Counted from the first letter of the stretch, positions 1 to 6,653 are shown. The stretch: 9,858 nucleotides of DNA from DATMNI01 sp035570275 (GCA_035570275.1 DATMNI010000116.1:1-9858); one strand, 5' to 3'. Notes: generated from the letters alone by a model not told the origin. A program made the numbers and translations.

Positions 1-9
1 GCGAACCAC

Positions 10-37
10 CTTATATAGGAGGCTCAAGGGCTATAAT
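10..37 (+). promoter_or_regulatory. Possible sigma-70-type promoter for the receiver gene
   Basis: A perfect TATAAT lies at 32-37. The best -35 partner, CTTATA at 10-15, has a 16-base spacer and matches TTGACA at only 3 of 6 positions. Transcription would start near 44 and leave a leader of about 30 bases before the receiver gene, with GGAAGG at 61-66 as a plausible ribosome site. An isolated AGGAGG at 17-22 is not usefully spaced from any long frame. The -10 is good and the -35 is weak, so this is only a candidate. Confidence 0.3.
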
Positions 38-75
38 GAAGACTGGCTGCACGATGCGATGGAAGGTATATCTGT

Positions 76-483
76 GTGATGGCAACGAATCCAACCGATC
101 GAGATCCCTTGAATCGCGCGACGACTGTTTTGCTGGTTGACGACGATGAAAAGGTGCGGAAATGGATCCACGAGGAACTTGAGCGGCGCGGGTACAACCT
201 ATTGGAGGCGTGTGACGGTGAGGACGCGTTGTTGATCGCCGAATTGCATCGTGGCCCTGTCGATATCGTGTTGACCGATATCGTGATGCCGAAACTTAAT
301 GGCCCTGAGTTTGTAAAAGTACTATTGGGACTGCGCCCCGATGCCAAGGTGTTGTATATATCGGGATACCCAGAGTCATTTCTCCGTAATAATACTAGCC
401 TGCCGAGCCGGGACAACTATCTCCAGAAGCCGTTCGAGATAAGTACCTTAATTGCCAGAATCACGGATCTTCTTGGTTCCTGA
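76..483 (+). CDS. Stand-alone response regulator receiver protein
   Basis: A 135-residue single-domain response regulator, CheY-like in layout and probably cytoplasmic, with no output domain. The receiver fold spans about residues 17-134: acidic cluster D22-D23-D24, phospho-acceptor D68 in the LTDIVMP strand, S96 in YISGY at the usual Thr/Ser switch position, and K118 in LQKPF. The sequence resembles the receivers fused to the C-terminus of hybrid kinases of the GIAHDFN class, so it may be a detached receiver domain. The start is GTG 76 (9 bases from GGAAGG at 61-66) or ATG 79; an in-frame TGA at 37-39 rules out a longer form. The histidine kinase on the same strand about 100 bases downstream is the obvious partner. 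With no DNA-binding domain it must act by protein contact or as a phosphate carrier. The family call is firm; the partner and output are inferred. Confidence 0.93.
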   Translation: MMATNPTDRDPLNRATTVLLVDDDEKVRKWIHEELERRGYNLLEACDGEDALLIAELHRGPVDIVLTDIVMPKLNGPEFVKVLLGLRPDAKVLYISGYPESFLRNNTSLPSRDNYLQKPFEISTLIARITDLLGS

Positions 484-522
484 CGATGGCAAGTGGATTA
501 TGTAACGCTATTGTTCTTGGGC

Positions 523-557
523 AGCGCTAGCCGCCTGGGAGCGCGTGATAGCGCTAG
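523..557 (+). repeat. Repeated AGCGCTAG / 7-bp dyad between receiver and kinase genes
   Basis: AGCGCTAG occurs at 523-530 and again at 550-557, offset by 27 bases. Because AGCGCT is itself palindromic, the copies also form an inverted repeat: AGCGCTA 523-529 against TAGCGCT 549-555 around a 19-base spacer. It sits in the ~100-base gap before the kinase gene, so it could be a regulator site or an RNA hairpin in a shared transcript. No clear promoter hexamers were seen in the gap. Function is unknown. Confidence 0.35.
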
Positions 558-573
558 TTACCGCGTACCAACA

Positions 574-578
574 AAAGG
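574..578 (+). promoter_or_regulatory. Ribosome binding site deciding the kinase start
   Basis: AAAGG at 574-578 lies 6 bases before ATG 585, which is normal spacing. A TTG two codons earlier, at 579, touches the site directly and so cannot be the start. ATG 585 is therefore chosen. Confidence 0.5.
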
Positions 579-584
579 TTGCTA

Positions 585-2744
585 ATGACCCGCCGAGCTA
601 TCCTTAAGTCCGCATCTGTCGTCATCATTCTGGCCGCGCTGGCCGCCATCTTGACTATGTGTAGTGCGCTGGTTCAGCGCGAGCGCGCCGAATCGGAACG
701 GCGGGCACAGGCTGAAGTCCGGCAGATCGCTACTCAGCTCCAGATTGGGGTGATGGGCGCGCTCGAACCGCTAGCCCGCCTTGGAACCTGGTGGCTATCG
801 CAGGGTAAACCCTTGGTCTCGGAGGATTGGCGCAGCGACGCCCAATTGTTTCTTGGCAATGCAGCCGGCTTGCGCCAGGCGTTTTGGGTGGGCACGGACG
901 GGGTCGAACGATGGTCAGCCGTGCCGGGGAGCGCCCCCAAAACCAAACCGGTCCATCCGGATGCTGCGATCAGGGGCCTGATTGAGGATGTCCGCGGCCG
1001 CGATTCGCTGGTAGTCTCCGGCTTGTTCACGGCGCCCGGGATAACCCATGCGCTGTACGTCTGCGTTCCGGTGCACAGTAATCAGCGGCTGGCGGGTTAC
1101 ACCATCGGTCTCTACGACGCGACGGAACTGGTTTCCCTGCTGGTCCGGAGCGGGATTCCACGCGACACTGCCATTTCAATCGGCACGGGCGAACTGGGAG
1201 TCTATTCCACTGTATCCTTTTCGTCTTTACGACGCGACCAGGCACTGGGAAGTATCGAACTGCCGGGCCGAACCTGGACCGTTGCCCTGCAAGAGCCGGT
1301 GCATTACTTTCGCGAGTTCAAAGGCCTCATCATCACGGCCGGCACGGCTCTGACAGGCCTGATCTATGCGGCTGGCATGCTCCTGTATTTGACCCACCAA
1401 CGGTCCTGGGAGCTGCAGCGTGCTAATTGGAGGCTGACGGGCGAAGTCACCCGGCGAACCAGCATCGAAGCCAAGGTTCGCGAACTGAATCGTGAGCTGA
1501 AGAACAAGGTCGAGGATTTTCAAACGCTGCTCGCGGTCACCCCCATTGGGATTGCGATTGCAAGTGATCCCGAGTGCCGGACAATCCGGGTTAACCCGGC
1601 GCTTTCTCGTATGTTGGGCGTGGCGGAGTCCTGCAACGTTTCAAAGAGCGGCCCGGAGGCTGCCAGTCTGCCGTTCCGGCTGTGCCGCGACGGGCGGGAA
1701 CTTCGGCCGGAAGAATTGCCAACGCGGCTCGCAGCCACGACAGCCAGGGAAGTGATCGGAAGCGAGCTCCAGATCGTGCGCGCGGATGGCAGTACGATTG
1801 ACGCACTCTTCTTCGCGGCACCGGTCTTCGGTGAAAACGGGCAAGTCCGCGGCGTTATCGACGTGGCGGTGGACATATCCGCGCGTCGCGCCCTGGAGAA
1901 TCGTTTGCAACGCGCCCAGCGCACGCAGAGCCTCGGAGTCATGGCCGCCGGGATCGCCCATGACTTCAACGGTCACTTGACAAGTATCATCGGCAACGCG
2001 GCATCGGCGCTCAACTTTCTGCCGGAGTCTTCGGATGGGCGCCGGCTAGTGGCGGCCTCCCTCGAGTCTGGACATCGCGCGGCCGATCTGATCCGTCAAG
2101 TGTTGGCGTACACTGGCAACGCTTACAGCAAGCTGCTGCCGCTCAATTTTGCCGAAGTTTTGGAGGAACAGAGTCTCGCGATTCTGGGCCTCGCTGGTTC
2201 CAAGGCCGAAGTGCGCGTGCACATTGATGCGCATCTTCCCGTCATCAAGGCTGATCCCGCGCAGATTCAACAGGTGATCAACAGCCTTGTGCAGAACGCC
2301 GCCGAGGCGATCGGTTCCGCCGGAGTCATTGACATCTCCGCCTCTGTTTCCGAACTCCCGGAAAACACTGGAGCCACGGATGAAGATCTCCCACCCGGCC
2401 GGTATGTCCACGTCGAAGTGAAGGACACGGGCTTGGGCATGGCCGCTGACGTGGCCACGAAAGCCTTCGATCCGTTCTTTACGACCAAGTTTCTAGGCCG
2501 CGGTCTGGGACTATCCGCCGTGCTGGGAATAATGAGGGCACACAATGGTGCGGTCCGACTGGAGACGATTGCAGGCTCCGGCACGAGTGTGCACCTGTTC
2601 TTTCCGGTGGATGTCGTGGAACACAACCGTGCGTCTTCGGCCCAGGCGTCGGCTACTCAATCAAGTAACTATCCTCCGGCAAAGCCGGAGGCTTTCTGCT
2701 TGCTTGCCCCTCAAAGGGGCCTGATCGCAATCGCCCAAAACTAA
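585..2744 (+). CDS. Membrane PAS-domain sensor histidine kinase
   Basis: About 719 residues. An N-terminal membrane helix (about 11-30) and a second at about 247-270 bracket a ~215-residue extracytoplasmic sensor region of CHASE-like size that I cannot assign to a named family. A coiled linker (275-312), a PAS domain (about 312-434) and a kinase core follow. Core motifs: H-box GIAHDFNGHL with phospho-acceptor H459, N-box QNAAEAI near 571, G1 box DTGLGM near 614, F-box FDPFFTTK at 628-635, G2 GRGLGLS near 638, and GSGTSVHLFFP near the end. Relatives usually read HDFNNLL; here the residue at H+4 is Gly, not Asn. The position is known to be needed for phosphatase activity in HisKA kinases, so a kinase-biased enzyme is inferred. 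After FFPVD about 40 residues of unusual tail are encoded partly by two DNA stem-loops (2673-2720), so the natural stop may have been lost. It lies downstream of the stand-alone receiver, its likely substrate. Signal and target are unknown. Confidence 0.93.
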   Translation: MTRRAILKSASVVIILAALAAILTMCSALVQRERAESERRAQAEVRQIATQLQIGVMGALEPLARLGTWWLSQGKPLVSEDWRSDAQLFLGNAAGLRQAFWVGTDGVERWSAVPGSAPKTKPVHPDAAIRGLIEDVRGRDSLVVSGLFTAPGITHALYVCVPVHSNQRLAGYTIGLYDATELVSLLVRSGIPRDTAISIGTGELGVYSTVSFSSLRRDQALGSIELPGRTWTVALQEPVHYFREFKGLIITAGTALTGLIYAAGMLLYLTHQRSWELQRANWRLTGEVTRRTSIEAKVRELNRELKNKVEDFQTLLAVTPIGIAIASDPECRTIRVNPALSRMLGVAESCNVSKSGPEAASLPFRLCRDGRELRPEELPTRLAATTAREVIGSELQIVRADGSTIDALFFAAPVFGENGQVRGVIDVAVDISARRALENRLQRAQRTQSLGVMAAGIAHDFNGHLTSIIGNAASALNFLPESSDGRRLVAASLESGHRAADLIRQVLAYTGNAYSKLLPLNFAEVLEEQSLAILGLAGSKAEVRVHIDAHLPVIKADPAQIQQVINSLVQNAAEAIGSAGVIDISASVSELPENTGATDEDLPPGRYVHVEVKDTGLGMAADVATKAFDPFFTTKFLGRGLGLSAVLGIMRAHNGAVRLETIAGSGTSVHLFFPVDVVEHNRASSAQASATQSSNYPPAKPEAFCLLAPQRGLIAIAQN
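2673..2720 (+). repeat. Two tandem GC-rich stem-loops at the kinase 3' end
   Basis: Arm CCTCCGGC (2673-2680), loop AAA, arm GCCGGAGG (2684-2691) form a perfect 8-bp stem, followed by CTTTCTGCTT. Fourteen bases later GCCCCT (2706-2711), loop CAA, AGGGGC (2715-2720) form a second perfect stem. Both lie inside the kinase reading frame, just before its stop at 2742. The first resembles an intrinsic terminator with a short, interrupted T-run. The pair also resembles REP/BIME-type or IS200/IS605-end hairpins. The sequence supports the structure; the class is undecided, and no second copy is in this window. Confidence 0.7.
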
Positions 2745-2998
2745 ACGCCCGCTGTCCCACTAACTAACCTGAGGTTACCGAAGAGTTCCGTGGCGGCATG
2801 GCCGTCGGCGGCGGAGAGCAGTACGGAAACATCAGTCCCTATTGGCGTCCGGCGCTCTTCACGGAAATGCTCCAGCCGGTCCAGAGACGCTGTTTGATCC
2901 AAGTGGACGACGATGGTCAGCCGAACTGCCGGCATGCCCAGATTGTAGCCACCATCAATGATCAGCACGAACTGGCGCCGAGGAACAACTCCAAATCG
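2741..2998 (-). other. Unassigned open frame, possible gene remnant
   Basis: A frame of 85 codons is open between a TAG at 2999-3001 and its own TAG at 2741-2743, overlapping the last bases of the convergent kinase gene. The predicted peptide is not low-complexity; it reads ...LIIDGGYNLGMPAVRLT... and ...LEHFREERRTPIGTDVSVLLS.... I do not recognise the family. It has only weak start choices (an internal GTG or ATG) and no clear ribosome site. A frame is also open on the plus strand across the same bases (from 2798), so strand is uncertain. Lying directly downstream of a broken RHS fragment on the same strand, it is probably part of the same debris. Confidence 0.25.
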
Positions 2999-3009
2999 CT
3001 ACCGGATGG

Positions 3010-3491
3010 TTACTCTACCCGGTCGTTGGTCTTCGCCGCGCCGTTGACTGCCACTGCATGTTGCTCGGAGCATCGGCGCCGCCACGCTTCAACGTCGTAC
3101 GTCATCAGGGTCTGCATGCCCCGGAAGTCGGTCTTCGAGAGCAGGTTGCCGTTCTTGTCGTAGGAATTGTAATTGATCGTTTCGGTCTCCGGATTGTTGG
3201 CGCTGGTCAGGCGTTGCTGGTTGTCATAGGTGAAAATCCGGTCCGGCAGCGGGGCATCGGCTATTCCTCCGGACTGGTGGACGCCGGTCAGGCTGTCGGC
3301 GGCATTGTAGGTGTAGGTGGTTTGCGGTTCAGGCTCGACGGATCCACCACCTGGACCAGGCGGCCTAGGGCGTCGGTAGTGATCGTCTGGCTTTTGCCGG
3401 CCGAATCGGTGGCCGTAACCTGGTTGTTGACGTAGCTGTAGTCGGTCGCAGCGCTATCGGGCGTCGTCGCGGAGTGGATGCGCCCGAGGGC
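3010..3491 (-). pseudogene. RHS/YD-repeat protein fragment, frameshifted
   Basis: Conceptual translation gives classic RHS/YD-repeat sequence. Entering at 3491 it reads ALGRIHSATTPDSAATDYSY then ITTDALGRLVQVVDP. After a frame change at about 3335-3350 it continues QTTYTYNAADSLTGVHQSGG, FTYDNQQRLTSANNPE, SYDKNGNLLSKTDFRGMQT and TYD. The YD motifs then fade near 3096 (a second frame slip is likely there), and a TAA closes the frame at 3010-3012. Intact RHS proteins are usually over 1,000 residues; only about 135 recognisable codons remain. There is no start codon, core end or toxin tip. The upstream side is cut precisely at the ISL3 transposase fragment. RHS proteins are secreted or surface-exposed shells that often carry a toxin; this copy cannot work. 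The family call is strong, and the relic status is seen directly. Confidence 0.88.
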
Positions 3492-3603
3492 GATTCCTGC
3501 GTTTGCGCCGCACCCGCAGGGTCAGAAGCCGGCGCGCCCCGTCGATTTGGTAGTCGTAGACGCGGTATCCGGGCCAACCCAGCACTTTGGTCCATTGTTT
3601 GCA
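3490..3603 (-). mobile_element. ISL3-type transposase, N-terminal fragment
   Basis: Reading leftward from 3603 the frame gives KQWTKVLGWPGYRVYDYQID, then LLTLRVRRKRRNR. The LGWPGYRVY...ID...L..VRRKR.NR pattern is what I recall from the N-terminus of ISL3-family transposases, just before the zinc-binding cysteines. The similarity stops at 3490 where RHS-like sequence begins in a different frame, so the zinc ribbon, the DDE catalytic domain and the rest of the ~400-residue protein are missing. The open frame spans 3657-3454 with an ATG at 3655-3657, but the true start is unclear. No terminal inverted repeat could be assigned. The family call rests on remembered motif patterns. Confidence 0.6.
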
Positions 3604-4114
3604 TATCGATTCCTGTGAGGGGCTTCCCGAACCTTTGCCGGCAAGGGGATGGGGCACGCAGGCATCATCTGAGGGAGTCTGCCAGCCACGACAAGGGAGT
3701 AAGGCCCGCAGTGAGAACGCGGGGCCCGCTACACCGATTCTCTCAAGCGTGTCAAGCGTGGCGGCCGGCCAACATTATAGATTCCTACTCACAGCCCCTT
3801 TTTGTTTAGCCCCACCAGACGGCTTCATCCCTGGAGCCTGTCAAAGAGAAATGCCAAAATGGAAGTTTCCGATGCCCTCCCAAGTACAGCACAAGCGCGT
3901 TGTGGAAGACGAAGCGTACCCGCACACTAGCTGCCAGCGAGGCCGGATCAAGAATGCCTCCACTTCGGCAACGGACCGCTGCGCGGCCATGGTCGCTGTG
4001 AGGCGTTTGGGTGAGCTTCCATACCCGGCAAGCTGCTCCCGTTGTAGTTCGCTCGACCTCCAGCGTTGCAGCCGCCGGTATTGGTTTGAGCATTCGATTC
4101 GCTTAGGCCTGTTG

Positions 4115-4137
4115 TCGCACCGAAGCAAGCGGTGCGA
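4115..4137 (+). promoter_or_regulatory. 8-bp dyad upstream of the surface-glycan operon
   Basis: TCGCACCG (4115-4122), a 7-base loop AAGCAAG, and CGGTGCGA (4130-4137) form a perfect inverted repeat ending 63 bases before ATG 4201. No T-run follows, so it is a poor intrinsic terminator. An operator or a 5'-leader hairpin is more likely. Function is inferred from position only. Confidence 0.35.
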
Positions 4138-4185
4138 TCTGAGGCTTTCAAATCGCGTTGGCTCACGAGTCGGACGACGTAGGCG

Positions 4186-4193
4186 AAGGAGGG
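4186..4193 (+). promoter_or_regulatory. Strong ribosome binding site of the TPR-protein gene
   Basis: AAGGAGGG at 4186-4193 lies 7 bases before ATG 4201, the best Shine-Dalgarno match in the window. It fixes the start of the operon's first gene. Confidence 0.7.
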
Positions 4194-4200
4194 TTGTAGG

Positions 4201-5439
4201 ATGCACGGCAAGTTTTCGAACGCCCTTCAGCGGGCTTTCGGTGTCATCGCGGCGGCGGGGCTGATTTATGCGATGTACTGGTCGGTGCGGTTAGCTTATG
4301 CAGATGTGCTCGTGCGCGGATCCACTCCCGATCAGCTTGCCGACGCGATGCGTCTAGCACCCCTCAATGCCGAATACTGTCTGCTATGGGCTGACTCGGT
4401 TGAGGCGACGGGGGCGCACGCACCCGATGCATTCCAACGTGCCGCAGCTCTGGATCCCAGCAGCGCGTCGATATGGATTCGCACAGGACTTCACGCGGAG
4501 ATGGCCCGCGATTTCGAACGGGCCGAGTATTCCCTGTTACTTGCATCGCGTCTGAGCCGTCAATATGAGGCGCGGTGGACGCTTGCCAACTATTACTTCC
4601 GCAGAGCAGATGCCGACCATTTCTGGCCATGGATCAAGAGTGCGTTGCAGTGGTCTTACGGTGACCGCAAGCCACTGTTCGACCTTTGTTGGGAGTTCTC
4701 CGAGTCCCCGGATCTGATCCTGAATGAAGCCATTCCCACGGATCGGGTCGTTCAGCGGGATTACCTGGCGTACCTGCTCGCCCAAAAGCGGCTGGACGCC
4801 GCGGAATCGGTGGGCCGGATCCTCGAAGCTGCACCTGTCCCAGCAGACCGCGATCCGCTACTGCAATACATCAGCGGCATGCTGGATGCGCACCGATGGG
4901 ATAGCGCCTTGACCACCTGGAATGGCCTGTGCCGCCGTAAGATCATCCCGTACGATATTCTGGGACCTGGCCGCGGCATCTCCTTAACCAACGGAGCTTT
5001 CCAAGCGGAGTTCCTGGGAATGGGATTCGACTGGCGCACTCCGGCCACTACCGGAGTCTCAACGTTCCGGCTGGGTTCGCCGCCGGCACTTCGGGTTACA
5101 TTTTCAGGCAGGCAACCCGAACGCTGTGAAGTATTGCAGCAATTATTGCCCCTTATGGCGGGTTCCGGTTACCGCCTCTATTTCGAATACCAGACATCCG
5201 GAATCAAACCGCAAACCGGGCTGCAATGGAGAGCGTTCGATGCCGAAAAGGGGGCTGAAGTGTCGGTTGTATCGCCGCACCTGGCCAGCCAGAATTGGAC
5301 CAGTGCCACGGCTTCCTTTACCGTTCCTCCGGACAAAAGGGTACTGCTTCTAGCTCTCACCTACGTGCGGATGCCCGGAACTACGCACATCGAAGGAGAC
5401 GTTACGCTTCGGAACGTCCGGCTGGCGGCGACTCGATGA
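4201..5439 (+). CDS. Membrane-anchored TPR protein with beta-sandwich C-terminus
   Basis: A 412-residue protein. One hydrophobic helix at about 13-30 acts as signal anchor, with a short cytoplasmic N-terminus and the rest probably outside the membrane. Residues ~42-240 are helical and TPR-like (DAMRLAPLNAEYCLLWADS, AAALDPSSASIWIRTGLHAE, ERAEYSLLLASRLS), as in scaffolds for other proteins. Residues ~255-412 change to beta-rich sequence (GISLTNGAFQAEFLGMGFDW, YRLYFEYQTSGI, GDVTLRNVRL) typical of a jelly-roll, carbohydrate-binding-like module, though I see no named family. The stop overlaps the start of the O-antigen ligase gene as ATGA, so the two are translated as a pair. A role presenting glycan or lipid-linked substrate to the ligase, or assisting it, is inferred. 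TPR proteins or domains commonly accompany such ligases. No cysteine lipobox is visible. Architecture is fairly sure; function is not. Confidence 0.85.
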   Translation: MHGKFSNALQRAFGVIAAAGLIYAMYWSVRLAYADVLVRGSTPDQLADAMRLAPLNAEYCLLWADSVEATGAHAPDAFQRAAALDPSSASIWIRTGLHAEMARDFERAEYSLLLASRLSRQYEARWTLANYYFRRADADHFWPWIKSALQWSYGDRKPLFDLCWEFSESPDLILNEAIPTDRVVQRDYLAYLLAQKRLDAAESVGRILEAAPVPADRDPLLQYISGMLDAHRWDSALTTWNGLCRRKIIPYDILGPGRGISLTNGAFQAEFLGMGFDWRTPATTGVSTFRLGSPPALRVTFSGRQPERCEVLQQLLPLMAGSGYRLYFEYQTSGIKPQTGLQWRAFDAEKGAEVSVVSPHLASQNWTSATASFTVPPDKRVLLLALTYVRMPGTTHIEGDVTLRNVRLAATR

Positions 5440-6653
5440 GTGCCCGTTCTCCGTTGGGCATTACTATGGCAGCCGAGACGGCGCTCCTCTGCTTCGGAAT
5501 CCTGACGATTTGGGTTCCGGAACGTTGGGCACTGGCGGCCTATCAGGCGGGGGTTTTCGGAGTAGGGTTGTTCTGGGCCGCCGGAATGGCTGTCCGGCCG
5601 TTCCCGTTGAGATGGAGCTATGCCCTCATCGTTTTGACGGGACCGGCAGTCTGCGGACTGGTCCAGTTGGCAACCGGGCATACGGCATACCCGGGGGAAA
5701 CGTGGAACTCGGTCTTGAACTGGAGTGTAAACTGGGTGCTGTTTTGTCTTGCATTGCAGTTTGCCGGCGATGCCGGACTGGGCCGGCGATTTCTGAATGC
5801 CGTGATGTACCTCGGCTTTGCCCTCAGCGTGATCTCGACGGTCCAGATGTTCACATCCGAGGGGAAGATTTTCTGGATCTTTCCGAGCGGATACGAGGAT
5901 TTTGTTCTGGGGCCGTTTGTCAATAGGAATCTGTATTCCGCGTTCATCGAGATGGTATTGCCTCTCGCCCTGCTGCGCGCCATCCAAAACCCGCAACGGG
6001 CCTTCCTTTACTGGTTGATGGCCAGTGTGATGGTGGCGTCGGTCGTGGCGGGGGCGTCGCGGGCGGGCTTAGCGCTGGTGATCACGGAGATCGCCGTTAT
6101 CGTGGCGCTGGCCTGGTGGCGCGGTTTCGACCGGCGTACCATCGCGCGGGGTATGGCGCAGTTTGCCGTCCTGGCGGTCGTTCTTGTAGTCGTAGTAGGT
6201 TGGGATGTAGTGTGGCAGCGGTTTCGAGCCGCCGACCCGTTTGCAATCCGGCGGGAGCTGGTAGCTTCGTCCATTCAGATGGCTCGCGACAGGCCCTGGA
6301 CGGGTTTCGGCCTTGGGACCTGGCCAACCGTGTATCCGGCGTATGCGCTCTATGATAACGGGCTTTTCGTTAACCAGGCGCACAACGACTGGTTACAATG
6401 GGCGGTGGAAGGGGGCCTTCCTCTCCTGGCGACAATACTGGTTTTTGCGGTATTGATCGCCCGGTCGGCCTGGCGCTCGATTTGGGGGCTGGGATTGATT
6501 GCGTTTCTGGTACACGCTCTTGTGGATTTTCCAATGCAAAAGCCGCAGTTGGCCGGGTTCTGGTTCGCATTGTGTGGAGTCCTGACCGGTCTGGCACCAG
6601 CCCGGGACCACATCCGGCCGACCAGCACTACTGGCGCAGCCGTACGAGGGTAG
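5436..6653 (+). CDS. O-antigen ligase / polysaccharide polymerase (Wzy_C family)
   Basis: A 405-residue polytopic inner-membrane protein with about ten or more hydrophobic segments. It is expected to join or polymerise undecaprenyl-linked glycan on the periplasmic side. The Wzy_C signature is clear: SRAG near 208-211, then RPWTGFGLGTWP (286-297), HNDWLQWAVEGG (316-327) and HALVDFPMQ (360-368). These Arg/His/Glu positions are the ones conserved across WaaL/Wzy-type enzymes. ATG 5436 is preferred over a far-upstream ATG at 5295 because it forms an ATGA overlap with the preceding gene and removes 47 hydrophilic residues lying over that gene. No good ribosome site precedes it, fitting translational coupling. 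Its last 26 bases overlap the convergent J-domain gene. Whether it is a ligase (WaaL), a polymerase (Wzy) or a protein-glycan ligase cannot be decided by sequence alone. Confidence 0.9.
   Translation: MSARSPLGITMAAETALLCFGILTIWVPERWALAAYQAGVFGVGLFWAAGMAVRPFPLRWSYALIVLTGPAVCGLVQLATGHTAYPGETWNSVLNWSVNWVLFCLALQFAGDAGLGRRFLNAVMYLGFALSVISTVQMFTSEGKIFWIFPSGYEDFVLGPFVNRNLYSAFIEMVLPLALLRAIQNPQRAFLYWLMASVMVASVVAGASRAGLALVITEIAVIVALAWWRGFDRRTIARGMAQFAVLAVVLVVVVGWDVVWQRFRAADPFAIRRELVASSIQMARDRPWTGFGLGTWPTVYPAYALYDNGLFVNQAHNDWLQWAVEGGLPLLATILVFAVLIARSAWRSIWGLGLIAFLVHALVDFPMQKPQLAGFWFALCGVLTGLAPARDHIRPTSTTGAAVRG

Larger units (their letters stand above)
3604..4200. other. Gene-free stretch with small repeats
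   Basis: No frame here looks coding: the long plus-strand frame 3587-4264 and its minus-strand rivals give Arg/Ser-rich, family-less translations. What is visible: a 10-bp palindrome TTGCCGGCAA at 3635-3644; an inverted repeat GGCCCGC 3703-3709 against GCGGGGCC 3719-3726 with one bulged base; a perfect 9-base tandem repeat TCAAGCGTG at 3743-3760; and a strong dyad at 4115-4137. The left part may be the outer end of the ISL3 element. The last ~100 bases must hold the promoter for the gene at 4201, but I see no convincing -35/-10 pair. Confidence 0.5.

Noticed and set aside
36..143. Short leader-peptide-like frame from ATG 36
   Set aside because: The AGGAGG at 17-22 is too far upstream, its ATG overlaps the probable -10 box, and the frame only runs out of frame into the receiver gene.
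3058..3435. Plus-strand frame rich in Val/Gly across the RHS region
   Set aside because: It is the antisense shadow of the RHS coding sequence, whose YD-repeat motifs on the minus strand are unmistakable.
3613..3765. Possible group II intron or other ribozyme remnant
   Set aside because: The G-rich, hairpin-bearing look suggested it, but no domain V-like element or reverse transcriptase fragment could be found.
3587..4264. Long plus-strand open frame (225 codons)
   Set aside because: The translation is Arg/Ser/Cys-rich without family motifs, it crosses the ISL3 fragment and the strong ribosome site at 4186, and it overlaps the real gene at 4201 in another frame.
5295..5435. 47-codon upstream extension of the O-antigen ligase
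   Set aside because: The extension is hydrophilic and lies wholly within the preceding TPR gene; ATG 5436 in the ATGA overlap is the natural start.
5361..5996. 211-codon minus-strand frame opposite the ligase
   Set aside because: It has shadow composition and no recognisable domain, and is fully explained by the strong membrane-protein gene on the plus strand.
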